From assembly GCA_013400115.1 (NCBI GenBank), contig VXBP01004447.1, forward strand, positions 55,598 through 119,597: a DNA stretch of 64,000 nucleotides. Reading direction: 5' to 3'. The DNA is from Rhinopomastus cyanomelas (taxonomy: Eukaryota; Chordata; Aves; Bucerotiformes; Rhinopomastidae). The notes under the pieces were generated by a model. It saw nothing but the letters and a program-made list of their open reading frames with translations. It was not told where the DNA came from and did no database searches. The position numbers were made by a program, and so were the translations under genes. Of the stretch, positions 36,076 through 50,829 are shown in pieces (positions within the stretch are counted from its first letter, which is position 1; each line of letters starts with the position of its first letter).

Positions 36076-37222
36076 ACGCCGCTCTTACAGAGAAGTGTCC
36101 AGTGTTTGGGTTTTTTTAATGGCTACTGTTACCTAAGCTCAACTGTAATTTGCCATATTTAAAGGCAACCAAAAGGGTAAAGAATAAGTAAGGGACACAA
36201 TTTTGAGTCAGAAAGATTGAAGTAAAAATCAAGATGTAAGGTAAAAATTTGAGTCACACAAGACTACTTCAACATGGCTGTTTTGTTAACATGTCAAAAC
36301 ACTATTTTCCTGATTTTCCCATCAGAAAAACAGAATTATTCAGTTTGTGGAAAACAGTCTGATTTTAAGCTTGAGCAAGCAGTCATTTATCATCTGAGCT
36401 AAGAAACAGCATTAATTTATGAATTAACACTATTAATAGTATTATTGATAAAAATCTATTTCATATTCAGTTCCTCATTAACAAATGGATTGCAGATATT
36501 AGCTTATCACTTCATTTCACAATTAAGGCTACCCAAATCATTCCTTCCATTTTAAGGCATCACTCCCCAAAAAATTCTAGACATCTTTGTTTGGAGTGCT
36601 AACTGCAGTGAAGCCACTGTATTTAGGATGCAGAAATACTGCTCTGCATTTCTCACCCCTTCCTTTCCAGACGTCATACCAGATCCATAACCTTTCCAAT
36701 TACATCATTGTGGGCTCTCCATGAGTAACATAAATCATCTCTTTCAGCCCTCCAGTATTTGTACTACTGCACGTGTTGACTAGTGTTTGACCTGAATATT
36801 GATGCCAGGTTTCCAGCACTGCTTCTGTTATCACATTCTGCAGATCTGAGTAGTAAATATCAAAGTAGCAGAGGCAGATACAGGCTTCACATCAGCCAAA
36901 CACCACAGTGAGATGGTTCTTTTCACAGCAAAATCTCCTCAAGCACAGAACTCTGAGAATAATTTTCCAAAGCTATACTGCAATTTGACTGCAGAGTTAC
37001 AGAGAGTCACAAATGTATGGGATTCACTTCAAAGAAGGTTACATTAGAAGCAAGGTTGTAAACCATTCTGACACACTCCACACCCCTCACCCCTCAAAAA
37101 TAAAAGCCCAAACCTTAAGAGCTGTGTTATCTTCTTAGGTAGTACTCAAAAATGTGGAAACATTCATTGCTCCACCTTAGCAACATTTTGCTTCCTAACA
37201 CTTCCCCTCCTCCCTGGAACTG
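36076..37222. other. Intron 3, no recognised element
   Basis: AT-rich. No exon or repeat was recognised. Confidence 0.55.
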
Positions 37223-38608
37223 TTCAGGGCCAGGCTTCATGTCACTCCCATCTTCAAAAAGGGTAAGGAGGACCCAGGTAACTATAGACCAGTCAGCCTC
37301 ACCTCCATCCCAGGAAGTGTGATGGAAAAATTTGTTCAGGACATGGTCTCCAGGCACATCAAGGACAAGAGGGTCATTAGGGACAGACAGCATGGCTTCA
37401 CCAAAGGGAAGTCATGCTTGAAAAACCTGATAGCCTTTCATGAGGGCATAACCAGGTGGATGGATGATGGCAGAGCAGTGGATGTGGTCTATCTTGACTT
37501 CAGCAAGGCTTTTGACACAGTCTCTCACAGCATGCTCGCAGCCAAACTGAGGCAGTGTGGACTGGATGATCAGCTAGTGAGGTGGATCATGAACTGGCTG
37601 CAGGATAGAAGCCAGAGAGTAGCGGTCAATGGGACAGTCTAGTTGCAGACTGGTATCTCGTGGAGTCCCCCAAGGGTCGGTACTGGGACCAGTCCTATTC
37701 AATCCATTCAGTAATGTCTTGGATGAAGGATCAATGAGTGCTGTCAGCAAGTTTGCTGATGACACAAAGCTGGAAGGTGTGGCCAACACCCCAGCAGACT
37801 GTGCTGCCATTCAGCGAGACCTGGACAGGCTGGAAAACTAGGCAGGGAGAAAATGAATGAAGTATAACAAAAGCAGTTATAGGTCTGGGCAAGGACAACC
37901 CCAGGCACCAGTATAGGCTGGGGACTGACCTGTTGGAGAGCAGTGTAGGAGAAAGGGTCCTGGGGGTCCTGATGGACAGCAAGATGACCATGAGCCAGCA
38001 ATGTGCTCTTGTGGCCAAGAGGGCCAACAGCACCCGGGGGTGTATCAGAAGAGGGGTGGTTAGCAGATCAAGAGAGGTGGTTGTCCTCCTCTGCTCTGCC
38101 CTGGTGAGACCACATCTGGAGTATTGTGTTCAGTTCTGGGCCCCTCAGTTCAAGAAGGACATGAAGCTGCTGGAGGGTATCCAGTGATGAAGGAAGTAGG
38201 ATACCTCCTTTATGAGGAAAGGCTGAGGGAGCTGGGTCTCTTTAGCTTGGAGAAGAAGAGACTGAGAGCTGACCTAATTAATGTCTATAAATATTTGAGG
38301 GGTGAGTGTCATTTGAGGGTGGAGGCATGCTCTTCTCAGTGTCATCTGGTGACAGGACGAGGGGCAATCTGTGCAAGCTGGAACATAGGAGGTTCCACAT
38401 AAATCTGAGAAGGAACTTCTTCACAGTGAGGGTGACAGACCAGGCTCCCCAGGGTTGTTGTGGAGTCTCCTTCTCTGGAGACTTTTAAAACCCATCTGGA
38501 TATGTTCCTGTGCGACTCGGTCTAGGCAATCCTACCCTGGCAGAGGGATTGGACTAGATGATCTTACAAGTTCCCTTCCAATCCCTGATGCTTCTACGAT
38601 TCTGTGAT
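37223..38608 (+). mobile_element. CR1 LINE, 1.4 kb, with most reverse transcriptase motifs
   Basis: The fragment opens with HVTPIFKKGK and DPGNYRPVSLTSIPGSVMEK, then RQHGFTKGKSCLKNLIAFHE and VVYLDFSKAFDTVSHSML in one frame to a stop at 37640. It continues, shifted, as GVPQGSVLGPVLFN and FADDTKLEGVANTPADCAA. The catalytic Asp motifs LDFSKAFD and FADD are both intact. It ends with the normal C-terminal region and tail CTACGATTCTGTGATG. It is dead through a stop and frameshift between these motifs, and lacks its 5' half. Confidence 0.95.
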
Positions 38609-39117
38609 GGGGCTCTGAACAACCTGGCCCAGTGAGAGGTTGTTTTGCCCATTACATAGCCCAACCAAAGGGATGTAGCCATCAGCAACCAAGCCAAAAC
38701 CCCAACAACAGATACACCCACCCACAACTCATGTTCCAGTATAACTCAGAAAATACATGAGAAGCATCATCCAACTCATCTTGTTCCACTGTCACTGAAA
38801 GCTCCGTTTGCCAAAGACATGAGTCCATTTGCAGAAAGACTCCAACTCCTGACTCTCTGCAAATGGACCTACTTCTACTCTGTTCAGCTGCATAAAAAAA
38901 TCCTTCAGAGAGATCTGTTTAAAGCAGACACCCGTTGTTATCCAATTTATTGGTTTTCATCCGAGGTCAGCCAAGTCCTCGACAAAAGCTGAAAAGGTTT
39001 CTCTCACTGTTCTGCCCCTCCCACAAGAGCTGGGTGTCTGCTCCCACTGCAGTGAGAAAAACAAATCATCTGTGTGTCAACTCGAATTCTCAGCACTTCA
39101 GAGGTGTCTCTACCCAT
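38609..39117. other. Intron 3, no recognised element
   Basis: No exon or repeat was recognised between two CR1 3' ends. Confidence 0.5.
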
Positions 39118-39188
39118 GGCAGGAGGGTTGGAATTCGATGATCTCTGAGGTCCTTTCCATCCTAAAACATTCTGTAATGCTATGATTC
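39118..39188 (+). mobile_element. CR1 3' terminus
   Basis: GGCAGGAGGGTTGG, GATGATCTCTGAGGTCC, then CATTCTGTAATGCTATGATT. Only the end of the element is present. Confidence 0.88.
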
Positions 39189-42100
39189 AGCAAAGATAAA
39201 AACATGCTGAATGCAATATACACAGCTGTCTTCAATGACAGGCAGTTTAAAAAACTGAAATATGATGTTTCTAATATAATTTGCTATTAAATTCTGGAAG
39301 AAAGAAATGCAAGCCGCTGAAAATTCACAAAAGAAAGTACCATTTGCCACTAGTACTACCTGCTCCATTGGAAAATGTTCTTTGGTATAAAACACTGAAT
39401 GAGAAAACATGGGCTTTTTTTTTTTATTTGCCAAAAGTTTAACTCAAGATATAACCAAGTTACGTAAAAACCAAAATCCTTCCTCACAACTGTTTCTCCA
39501 TAAAACTGATTCCACCAAAAGTTATCCATATACAAGAGCAGAAACTTTGCTTGGAATTTTTACCAAGTAACTGCTGCCTCCACACTTTAACAAAACAGTT
39601 ACCTGGTCACCATCTCATTGTAGCAGAGATGGTTCTCTAAAATCCAAACATTATAAAAAATTCATACATCCCTGCATTCTTAAAAAGTCAATTCAAAAGT
39701 TTATAAAAATTTAATTCCACACTTCAGGTTTTTCACAACCATCTACCTTACACCGCAGATAATTTTATGATTCATAACCAAAAGGCTAATCTGCCTTCAT
39801 TTAACTCAAAGGAAAGAAGAATGCCAGAAAGGTATTGGTGTAACCTGATGTCTTGGCCCTGGCCAGAACTGTGTGAGCCTCCCGAAGCTGCGGCACCAGT
39901 GCTGCCCACAGGCTCAAGGCTAAGATTAAAAAAGAACACTGTTCCTATGATTGGATGTTGTCAGGTTTTAAATATACTTGAATCAAAGCCACCAGCAAGA
40001 TCTTATGACTTTATGGCCAATAAAAGCTACCAAGTACATCCATCAAAAGAGCATCTATTGCACAGCAACAATTTTGGAGACTCCTTTCCTGTGCCCATTC
40101 ACACAATGTCAGAGATGTTGCAGGAGCCATCTTGCAATGTCATCTGAAGTCATTTAAGAATCCACAAGTCTTCAGTGAAAACAGGGTAGAAACAGCCTCG
40201 GAGGAAAAACCAGTGTCAGCTTTAAACTACTGAAAACTTCAAAACAAATGTTGAGGTTATAAAAAGCATCCCACAAAGCCAATGCACAGAGGTTCTGCTG
40301 TTAAGGGCATTTTTGAATGCAGGCAGTTAACGAGAGTTATTTCTCTGTAAGCGGTCACTTGTGTCACATAATGAAAACAATGAAAACTGCAATTATTCCT
40401 AGGCATTTACACTAATCCAAACTATTACAGTTAAGGGTCTCCTGGCATTTCCATTACAAATCTATTTTAAAAGAGCTTATGTATCAACTATAACAGGTGC
40501 CTCTCAAGTCACCTTGGGTTCCTTAAAAGCAACAGGAACTCCTGATGACTTCACAGCCACATACAACACAAGTTGTTGATTGCAAAATGCTTCTCAAAAA
40601 TCTAAATTGCAAGAGTCACACCTCTCAGATATTCCAAATACAGAAAAACCCCCAAGCGTCTCTGGAGGACATTCTTATCTCAAATGGGTCTAGCAGAAGC
40701 TTGAACTAACTCGATGCCTTGTTTCTTCTCCAGGGGTTGTATCTAAAAACGCAAAAACATTTACAGCATTTTACATATGCACCCTATGTCATGTAGTGCC
40801 CTTTGCCTTATGTCAACCCCAAACAAGTTTTCAAGGAAACCATCCACGATGGCCCACCCCTGGAAAGGGTCACATTCACAGGTTCTGGACATTCTGACTA
40901 TTCAGTTCCCCAGTTCCCAGAGATCCATACCACGCTTCTGTGCGGGATGAAGCTCTTTGAAGTTGTTCCTACTTAACCCCATCCAGACAGTTTTAGGATA
41001 TTTAAGCACACAGCTTCGTCTGCTTTTTCGGATATAAGTTATGCCTAACATAACAGCAAGCCATGGCTGTTGTAATTCAAAGAAGGGAAGGTAAAGGATA
41101 GGTTCTCAGCCTTTCCAGGCTAATTAATGACATGAAAGACCTCTGTTCCTGGTCTTCTGAAACCTGAATATTTTCACTGACAACCATCACAGGGCTAATA
41201 AGATGCTAGAACAGAGACCTGTCACTGCACCAAGGCAGTAAAAGAATCCACGACCACTGGAAGGAGACATTAAAGAGCAGCAATCAGGACTTAAATGTGA
41301 GAAAAACTTATGGGGTTTAAGCCATTTTCACAGAGATTCTGTAAGTTTTCCTTCTTTGTATTCAAAATTTATAGAGTTGACTTTGTTTTCCAGCACAATC
41401 ATGATGAATCCATGGTTATCTGTCTATAGAAAATACTCCAAGCTGCTGTACCTACTACAACAACACACATGTGAAATTCAAAATACACCTCTCAGAAGGG
41501 TTGCTTTTCTCCCCATGTAGTTAAATTATTACTTGAAATCTAACAAATTAATGTCTCTGCCAGTATTTATAGAATAAAAATTAGTAAGATTTTCAATAGA
41601 GAGATGCCAAAAGCAGCTCCAAATAGATAGAAATAGCACAGTGCCCCTGCTCTTTAAGTCTAGGGACCTGTCACAGACAAGTGGAAAGGGCTCACACGCC
41701 AACCGCTTTCTTTATCTAGCCTGTGATAACCTACATTAAACATTATCTACAAATTCCCTAATTCAGTTCCATTCACGCCAACCTCCTGAATGTCCACTGT
41801 CTTCTCATACTTAGAACATAAATTTTCATGGTGATTGTAAGATTGTGTACTTAGGTACTTCTCTGAAAATCTGATACGGAAGGACATCCACAGCAGACAC
41901 AATTGCAAGCCTGGGAAAATCTTCACATTGATTAGCTAATTTGAAAATGCTTATCTAGACCATTTGCATGTAAAGATTTCTGCAGGCAAAACCTACAGCA
42001 TAAGAGCACTGCTACTTTACAGCCTGCCCTTCAGGCAGATAACACTACCAATTGCAAATATGTCTCCTATATCACTAGGGCTACAGGGCTTGTGTTATAC

Positions 42101-43167
42101 CAGCCATGCCCCTAGTACATTGCACTGCTGTCAGGAAATGTGAGCAGGGTGGGAATCCTCATAGGGACAGAAAGAGTCACTAAAAAGGCTGCTTCTGTCC
42201 CTTTATGTTTCTGTCAGCCCACAGTGTACCTGCAATTTTAATGTAAACACATAAATTCATTGATGTTTCAATTATGGATTGTGTCCACCCACAGTAGACA
42301 ATTTTTCAGCATTAACAACTCAATATTTTTGACTATTCCCAAAGTTCTTCTCTTTAAAGACAACCAAGATGCTGTCTTCCATAACTTAAAAGAGGCCTTT
42401 CAAAAATTACCTCACAGACAGGTACCCTTCTTTGAAATGAAGGTATGAAACAAAGGTACTTGCTCACCTAATTCATACAAACACTTGCTGAGACCTCCAG
42501 CATTAACCAGTAAAAGCCTACAAGGAATCTAGATTACTTCTAGAAAAACAGAAGAAAGATTACTACACACAACACAGTTCAATACTAAAGGCTCTACTAT
42601 AAACCTTGCAGAGGGCTGCACAGGGTCTGAGGATAAAAAAAAAAAAGGAGGAATAAGGATTTAGTCATGGTGCACTGAAAGACTTTACAATCATTAAGAA
42701 CCATAAATACTACCACTGGAACAGCTTAAACCTGTGACAAGTTTGCAGAGCACAACATAAAAATCTTTCATTCTAATACATGGCTCTCCTATAAAGATTT
42801 TATGTGATTTGCAATGGAGAAGTTATGAAATAAAGCAGCCTACATTAGGAGCTAACAAAGAACACTTCACATTCATTCCCATGCTTTAGTGCTCTGACAC
42901 TACCCATAAAACATACCCAAGAGAAATCATTATTTAAACATTCACAGGTCAAGGCTTTCTAAAAACAGTTGTACAATTCACCACCAAAGCAATCTCTTTA
43001 GATTACCAAGAGCCATCCCCTGGCCTGACAAAGTGACTGATCACTGCATCACCACCACCAACTACAGGGGATTTTCTGCTGACTGGAAGTTTGCCTTAAA
43101 AAAGAGACAAGAATTGTGTCATCCGCAGAGGTACACAATGCAGGTAGAGACTACAGACTTACACCAG
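39189..43167. other. Intron 3, unique stretch of 4 kb
   Basis: AT-rich with short A runs (for example 42637-42648). A 126-codon open frame at 39767-40147 has no recognisable domain. No exon or repeat was recognised. Confidence 0.55.
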
Positions 43168-43214
43168 AGATGATCTTTAAGATCCCTTCCAACACTAGGT
43201 GTTCAACAATTCTG
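43168..43214 (+). mobile_element. Minimal CR1 3' terminus
   Basis: AGATGATCTTTAAGATCCC, TTCCAACACTAGG and CAACAATTCTG are the last 47 bases of a CR1. It is the recognised repeat nearest to the gene's 5' end on this side. Confidence 0.75.
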
Positions 43215-46200
43215 TTTCTGCTTCTGAACCAGCTCATACAAGTAGTCAGTTACTCACTACATTCCTGGCAGCGTGTTCTAGAGAAATCACTTCATGCTGT
43301 GGCTGCACTCATTCTAGCTAAACACACACAGAAACTTCAATTCACTTCCAGAATGTCTGCAAACTCACTTTGGACTTCAAGAATGAAAATAGGAGCTCTT
43401 ATTTATTTCACACACCTTACAGCTCAGAAACAATCCCTGAATTAGATATATGTCATAACCAGAAATAGAAACCCGTGCACATGACATTTCCTCCAGTTTG
43501 AAATTCGAGGTCTTGTGACGTTATCCCAAACAACAGCCAAAGGAACAGGCGAAACAGAATCCTCACTCCTAAGAGCCACACCACCTGCTCTGCATTCCCA
43601 GGAGCCCGTGAACATGTGAATCACTAGCACATGAGCACAATCATTTGATGAGAGCCAAATTCAAACTGTGCACTAAGAAATGCAATTGTGTGTGAAGCAG
43701 CACATACACACAGGACACGGGGGTCGCACAAGGGTGTATTTGCCAACGATCTCTAGAAGCAGGAAGTATTTAGGATTAGGGAAGCAACACCTTCCTAGTA
43801 AGCCTACTATTGTATTTTTAGTGTATTTTCAGTCACGTCCTCTCCTTTCTCTCTCTACGGACGATGAACAGCAACATACAACGACGAGCATGGCTTGACA
43901 AAAGGAGCTGTTACTGACAGGAACCATTTTTCTCACTTTCCTTGCACACACCTACCAGTGCGTATGGAACACTTCTCCCTGGCTTACCGTTGTCTTTCTC
44001 TTCATTTTTCTTCACCAGGAGTATTCCCCAGTGTTTTCTGGTTTGGAACCCTATCTCCTTACCACTTAACCCCCACTCCTTTTTATATCAGAGCAATCCC
44101 TTCCCTTTTCACACATTAAGGTAATTGCTGCTACTTGAGAGGTGGGCACAGAGCTCCCATTATTTTCGTAATCTAAAGCTCTTGAGCCTCGTTAATGTCC
44201 CCTACTGAAAACACCTCAAGGAAACAGGAGAGGTTTTAAGGAAATCGGTAGTGGGTCTCTGTTAACAAAAGCAACTGCAAGTCAGGGGTCATTGAGCAAA
44301 TTGCAGCTGTGCCAATACTATTTTAGACAGAAAATATTCTGTTCTAGGAATACTATACTGATGATTGTATGCAACATTGCCTTATCTCAAATAGAGAAGT
44401 GAAATGTAAGAAAAAAAGATTTTCCTCTCAGAGCTTTAAAAATTATTAGGCTTTGTTGCATGAAACTCAGTGTACCCTAACAAGTAAACGGTTCCCTCAC
44501 AGATGATAACAGCTCCTTTGTTTCACCAGTTCCCACTTGACTGAAGGATTATGCACTCAATCAATCCTAATGGCTCCCACTAAGACCACCTAATCTATTG
44601 TTATCTATTTAACTCCATGTATACACACCAAGTCCATGTGCCAAGAGCTGTGCAATGATAAGCAAGCAAATTCTTCTAATTAAATAACCTGTTCAGAGTC
44701 TTCTCTGCAGATCCCTAGTGACCCATAATATGCAGAGTTTTATTTAATTAAGTATACAACCCATTACCTCAGAAAGTGAGTATTTGTTTGGTTAAAAAAA
44801 CAAAACCAATAAATAAAGCTCACCCAGAGAACCTTTTCATTTTAAGATTTGCTCTGCCAGAATCTCAGAACAGCCACAGACCAAGGAAGGAAAAATTATA
44901 GAAAGTATTTAATATAGAAGTATTGACCTGTTTAATAGTGAATAAGCCAAAATTCTGTAAACTACTACATGACCAAGATTATCCACAGAAATCCTCATGT
45001 CTTAACTAGACAGATCAAATGCACAACATGTCATGCAGAATTTGAATGCTGTGTAGGGAAGAACATTTTTTCTGCACTTCTTAATGAACGTGTACCCATT
45101 TTTGAGAAGAGTTTGAGGGGAAACCATTGAGAGGGAAGGAAAGAAAATTAGGATGGAGGACAGACTTAGCTCCTGTGTTGTCAAGTGGTCTACTCCATCA
45201 AGGTAGGAGATGGAAATATGACATTGAGGCAGTGCTGGTTTATTTAACTTAAAAGAAAGATGCTGTTAAGAGATCTAATTACCATCTCTTTGGTGTTTTC
45301 ACAGCGAGTGGTTAGTATTAAGAAGCAAGAAGTTCAGAAGAAAATTCAAGTACAGTAAAAAGCACCTGGAAACTACCTTAAAAACATTGTATTAGACTCA
45401 ATGCAACACAGCTAAACTTGCACAAGGCCAGAACTATCAGCCCAGGAACATCATTTTACTAGCTTTCACACCTCTCCATGTTTGTTCCCCATTGTTACTT
45501 GGGGAAAACAAGAGGAACCTTTAGAAAAGCTAGAGTATAACTAGCATAATGCATACACTCAACAGCAGTGCCGAGCCCACTCCAGAGAAGGCAGTGCAGA
45601 CAGCCACAACTATTACTGCACTGCAAAAAATTTACCTGAATTTTACTGGCAAAATGAAAAAACAATAAATCCATAGAGTCATGATATTTGTCAACAACCG
45701 CACAGGCCTGCAGATCTTCCTTTTCTCAAATGGTTCAGTGCAATCACCAGAGATGGAAGCACCAGTACTTAGGGAACACCTTTAAGAGCCAAGATGTTGC
45801 TTCAAGTTACTGCCTACAAAAAGTGAAACACCTTGCATTCCCACTCTGTTGCATACAATAAATATTTGGAAGGCAGCTGCCAAGCCTGTTAGTTACACGG
45901 TGAGCTTCATAGGTTAGCGCCTCTTTAAGAATTCCAAGTCAACAATAACATTCTTGAACATCCTAAACACAACTCCAAACGTTCAGATGTGTATGCTTTA
46001 CTTCGTGACAAGCTTTCTGCCTGCGGAGCAGCACCAACAGATGCTGCAGGCAGAATGCATCAGGAACAGAAAATAAGTGTACGGGTGATAATTTTCAAGC
46101 AAGTTCACACTGGAATTAACAGAAATTCCCTCAAGCTAAATAACTATGATTGCTTAGACTTCCACCCAAGGAAAGAGGCCTCCCTTCTTTCCATGACTAC

Positions 46201-48029
46201 AGACAGAGCAACAACAAGCCTATGGCTCAGAAAAATAATCCCACAAATCCAAACAACTCCTTCTGTATCTCTCAGAAGGCTTGACACCAGCTTGCATCTA
46301 TTGGCAGTCCTCCTAGTTTCTATCAGAGGCTAATCACTTTGCAAGGAAAAAGTCAAGGCTGTGTACACCAAGAGCTTTATTGGCCATTTCCATGCCTTCT
46401 CATGTACATCAGGCCTACCAGGCCATACCAGTACTTGTCATGCTATGCAAAAGAGAACAGTCAGAGGTTGCATTTTAATAAAAAATCTATTATTAAGAAA
46501 CGAATCTTGCTTTGGAATCTCTTCTGAATCTATCAGTTAAAAAAAAAATGTGCAAAATTAACATCTGGTTTCAAGAAATGGGCAGCTTGGAGTAAAGGAA
46601 GCCCACGGCTAATATGAAATGCTTTAGGCCAATGTGTGGGGGAAAATGGCCTATACATTGCCCCACTCTGCCCTTCCAGACAGAGCTCTGCACACAGTCT
46701 GGAAAAAAACTTCTTACAGAGGTCAAACATTTTGTTATAGAGACACAAACGACTACAGAACACTAAAAATAACGCTCAGCTTTCTCATGAGTCTCTGAGT
46801 GTCAAATGACAGCGTTCTGGCATGCTATCACCTTTAATTGGAGGCCAAATCTCCAGAAATCATTGAAAGAAATAAATAAACGAAAACTCACAACCTCTCC
46901 ACAAGAAAAGAAAACATTTGGCACTACCTTCCACTTCTGCAGAGCTGTGAGGATATAACACTGACCTACTGATCCACTGAGATCATGGTTCCATCTAGAT
47001 ACCCTTCATCACTCCCACACGGCTCACAGCTGTCTAAGAACTAGCTCTGCACTTTCCTACCTCTCCTACCATAGTTTCTGCAATGAAAGTCAAGTTGTTT
47101 AAATTACTATGCAATCTTCTGACTTTACACTTCAGACTCCTGATGGCAGAACACTAAAATGCAAGTTTAGTCACAAGTATGGAAGCCCATCGTAGCCATT
47201 CAGAACTGCTCAAGGTGAAATTTAGTTCTTCTTGCCTTCTCAAACAGAGTAGCTCTGTCATGGAAATCTCCCGGGCTCTCAGTACAACTACTATCCTCAC
47301 TTCAGGCCAAGCAGTACATTTTACATTACAACAAAACTGGGTACATCACACAATGCATCCACTTGGACAACAAATAGTTTGCCAATTCATTCTGTGCAAC
47401 TATCTGAGAACCCAGCCACAAGCGCTTAGGTGGTTCATGTTGGCAGTGAAATGGCATTAACACAACGAGTAACTTCCAAACAGTGCTTTTTGAGGGCATC
47501 ACTGTGGCTACAGCAGCACCCCTACAATTACACTTGCACTTAGATAGGCGTTTCCTTACGGATACTCCAACAATAGTGGCAAGTTTACTTCGACTGAACT
47601 TGTATCACCAAGAACAAGCACTTCACAAGAGTGCTAGGGATTTTGTCAGTTGCTACCATGCTGCACGTCTTTGTCTTTTTTTGTACGCAACTCAGAGCTC
47701 TGGGCCAAATCCTGTGCCTTTACCAAACGTGGCAGGAATTAAAGCTTCAAAACTTAACCCCAAATATGAGAAGTAAATAACAGAAAAGTTTTGTCTAAAC
47801 CAAGAACAGCTTCTTCTACAGCAGGAATCTGAGACTTCTCCAGCTCTCTCCACACTTCATCACTCTCCCAGGAGCACGGAGTTCCTGGCCTACAGGGAGG
47901 CTTGGAAAACTACAACACCATGGGGTCAGGCACAAGCCTCCGAAAAGGGTCGGCGCACAAGAAGAGCCGGTGAGCTCTGGGCATTTGCAGCAGTAAAACC
48001 CGCTTTGGTCTTGCTTTTGCGGGGCTTTA
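43215..48029. other. Intron 3 next to exon 3, no recognised repeat
   Basis: Nearly 5 kb of AT-rich sequence with no CR1 and no exon that I can recognise. GC content rises near the right end. Confidence 0.55.
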
Positions 48030-49060
<1,031 letters not shown>

Positions 49061-49445
49061 GGTTAAGTGCCATTTTCGTATCAGTGAACAGCACATCTTA
49101 CGCTCCAATACAGTAACTGCGATCATGAGCACATCGGGCTGGGAGAAACATGCGGTCGGTGAACTTAAGAGATCTGCATCTCCCTGAAACCAGCCGAGGG
49201 TTTAATTACAGGTTAATAAAGTACCGGCACACGCTCAGAACCAAGCGATGTTGCAAATACGAAAAAGAGATTGAAGCGATCGCGTTAAAAAATTTGAGTA
49301 ACAATGAGCTTAACTTTCAATCATCTTGAGAAAATGGCAACGCGCTCCCCCCCACTTCTCCCCCTCCTCCAAGCAACAGCACCCACCACACGGTGCAAAC
49401 CCCCACACGGCAAGGGGACACAGCCGGGGGATGCAATCGCTCCTA

Positions 49446-49598
<153 letters not shown>

Positions 49599-49681
49599 TC
49601 AGCCTCAAGTCGTGCGTTTCTCCCAAGCAGCAGCATGCAGTGCAATGCCAAGTAAAGCTAAGGCGATACCTTCAGCACTTA

Positions 49682-49915
<234 letters not shown>

Positions 49916-50191
49916 CTTGCCAAAGAAAAAAATAAAAAAATTAAAGGGAAAGAAGGAAAGGCATTATTTTTTAAAAGACAGAAGAATCAAAGTAATCCAT
50001 AGGACAATCGAGCGTATTGTCGTTGTCCTTTTCGGTAGTACGGCAGATAAACCACAGCGAGAAGTTTCAGGAGTTGCGGGGTACAGCGGCTTTGCAACCT
50101 ACTTTCAGGTGTGGGGGGCGGGGGCCCGACGGTCTCGGATTAGGCAGAGGGGGAAGAGGTTAACAAGGGGAACGCACAGCGTCCCTGTGGT

Positions 50192-50225
50192 NATTCTCAC
50201 CAAAAAAAAAAAAAGAGAGAGAGAA
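50192..50225. repeat. N followed by A13 and a short (GA)n
   Basis: An undetermined base at 50192 lies ten bases before a run of 13 A and a short GA tract. Sequence dropout at this GC-rich and homopolymer boundary is likely. Confidence 0.8.
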
Positions 50226-50580
50226 AATGATGACGAATAGTTTCTTGTAAGAAGGGATTAGGCTGTTTCCTTCCTTACAGTGCTGCCAGGCGCTGTTTCA
50301 GGGACAGAGGCACTGGGGACAGAGGGGGTCGCCGGCTGCCAGCTCCCGCGGGTCATTTACTAGCGCTGGAGGGGCGGGCGCAGAGCCCCCGTGGACCTGC
50401 TCCCCCCTGAGCGTTTTCCATACATCGACCGACGTTTAGCTCAAAGATGCGAGTTCCTCACGTAGAGCTAAGCCTGGTCATGGGGCTGGGGGAGGGGGGA
50501 GGAAGAAAACCACCACCCTAAGAGGCAGTGAAGCTTTTAGTTACCATCCAGACCCAGTGCAGGTTCGTGAGCCCACTTAC

Positions 50581-50698
50581 CTTCGTGGGTGAAACACTCA
50601 GGCTCCGCAAACGTAGCGTGTGATCCAGTTAGTGACTCTGAAGAAACCGGAGACGAACGGAAAGCTGATTTGGGGGTTCTTTGAGTGACATTTAAATC
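50581..50698 (-). other. GABRB2: Predicted noncoding 5' exon of GABRB2
   Basis: On the minus strand a 14-base T run followed by TTTTCTGCTCAG makes a textbook 3' splice site at 50699-50700. 118 bases later CGAAG|GTAAGT makes a strong 5' splice site (exon end at 50581). The enclosed sequence has no continuous reading frame into the gene but contains a short ORF: ATG at about 50690, 20 codons (MSLKEPPNQLSV, then RLRFLQSH), stop TAA. This fits an upstream 5' UTR exon carrying a uORF. Alternatively the stretch is the 3' part of a first exon and only the donor is used. Confidence 0.5.
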
Positions 50699-50829
50699 CT
50701 GAGCAGAAAATTAAAAAAAAAAAAAAGGAAAAAAGAGAAATAAACAAAAACCACAAGAATAAAAACCACCCAAACCCCGAGAAACAACAGGCACTGGAGT
50801 TAAATGATTCCTCGCAAATACGCTTTGTG

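Noticed and set aside
1..48000. GABRB2 exon 4 or later exons
   Set aside because: I looked on the minus strand for conserved words of the 221-base exon 4 (TMYFQQYWRD, VADQLWVPDTYF) and found none.
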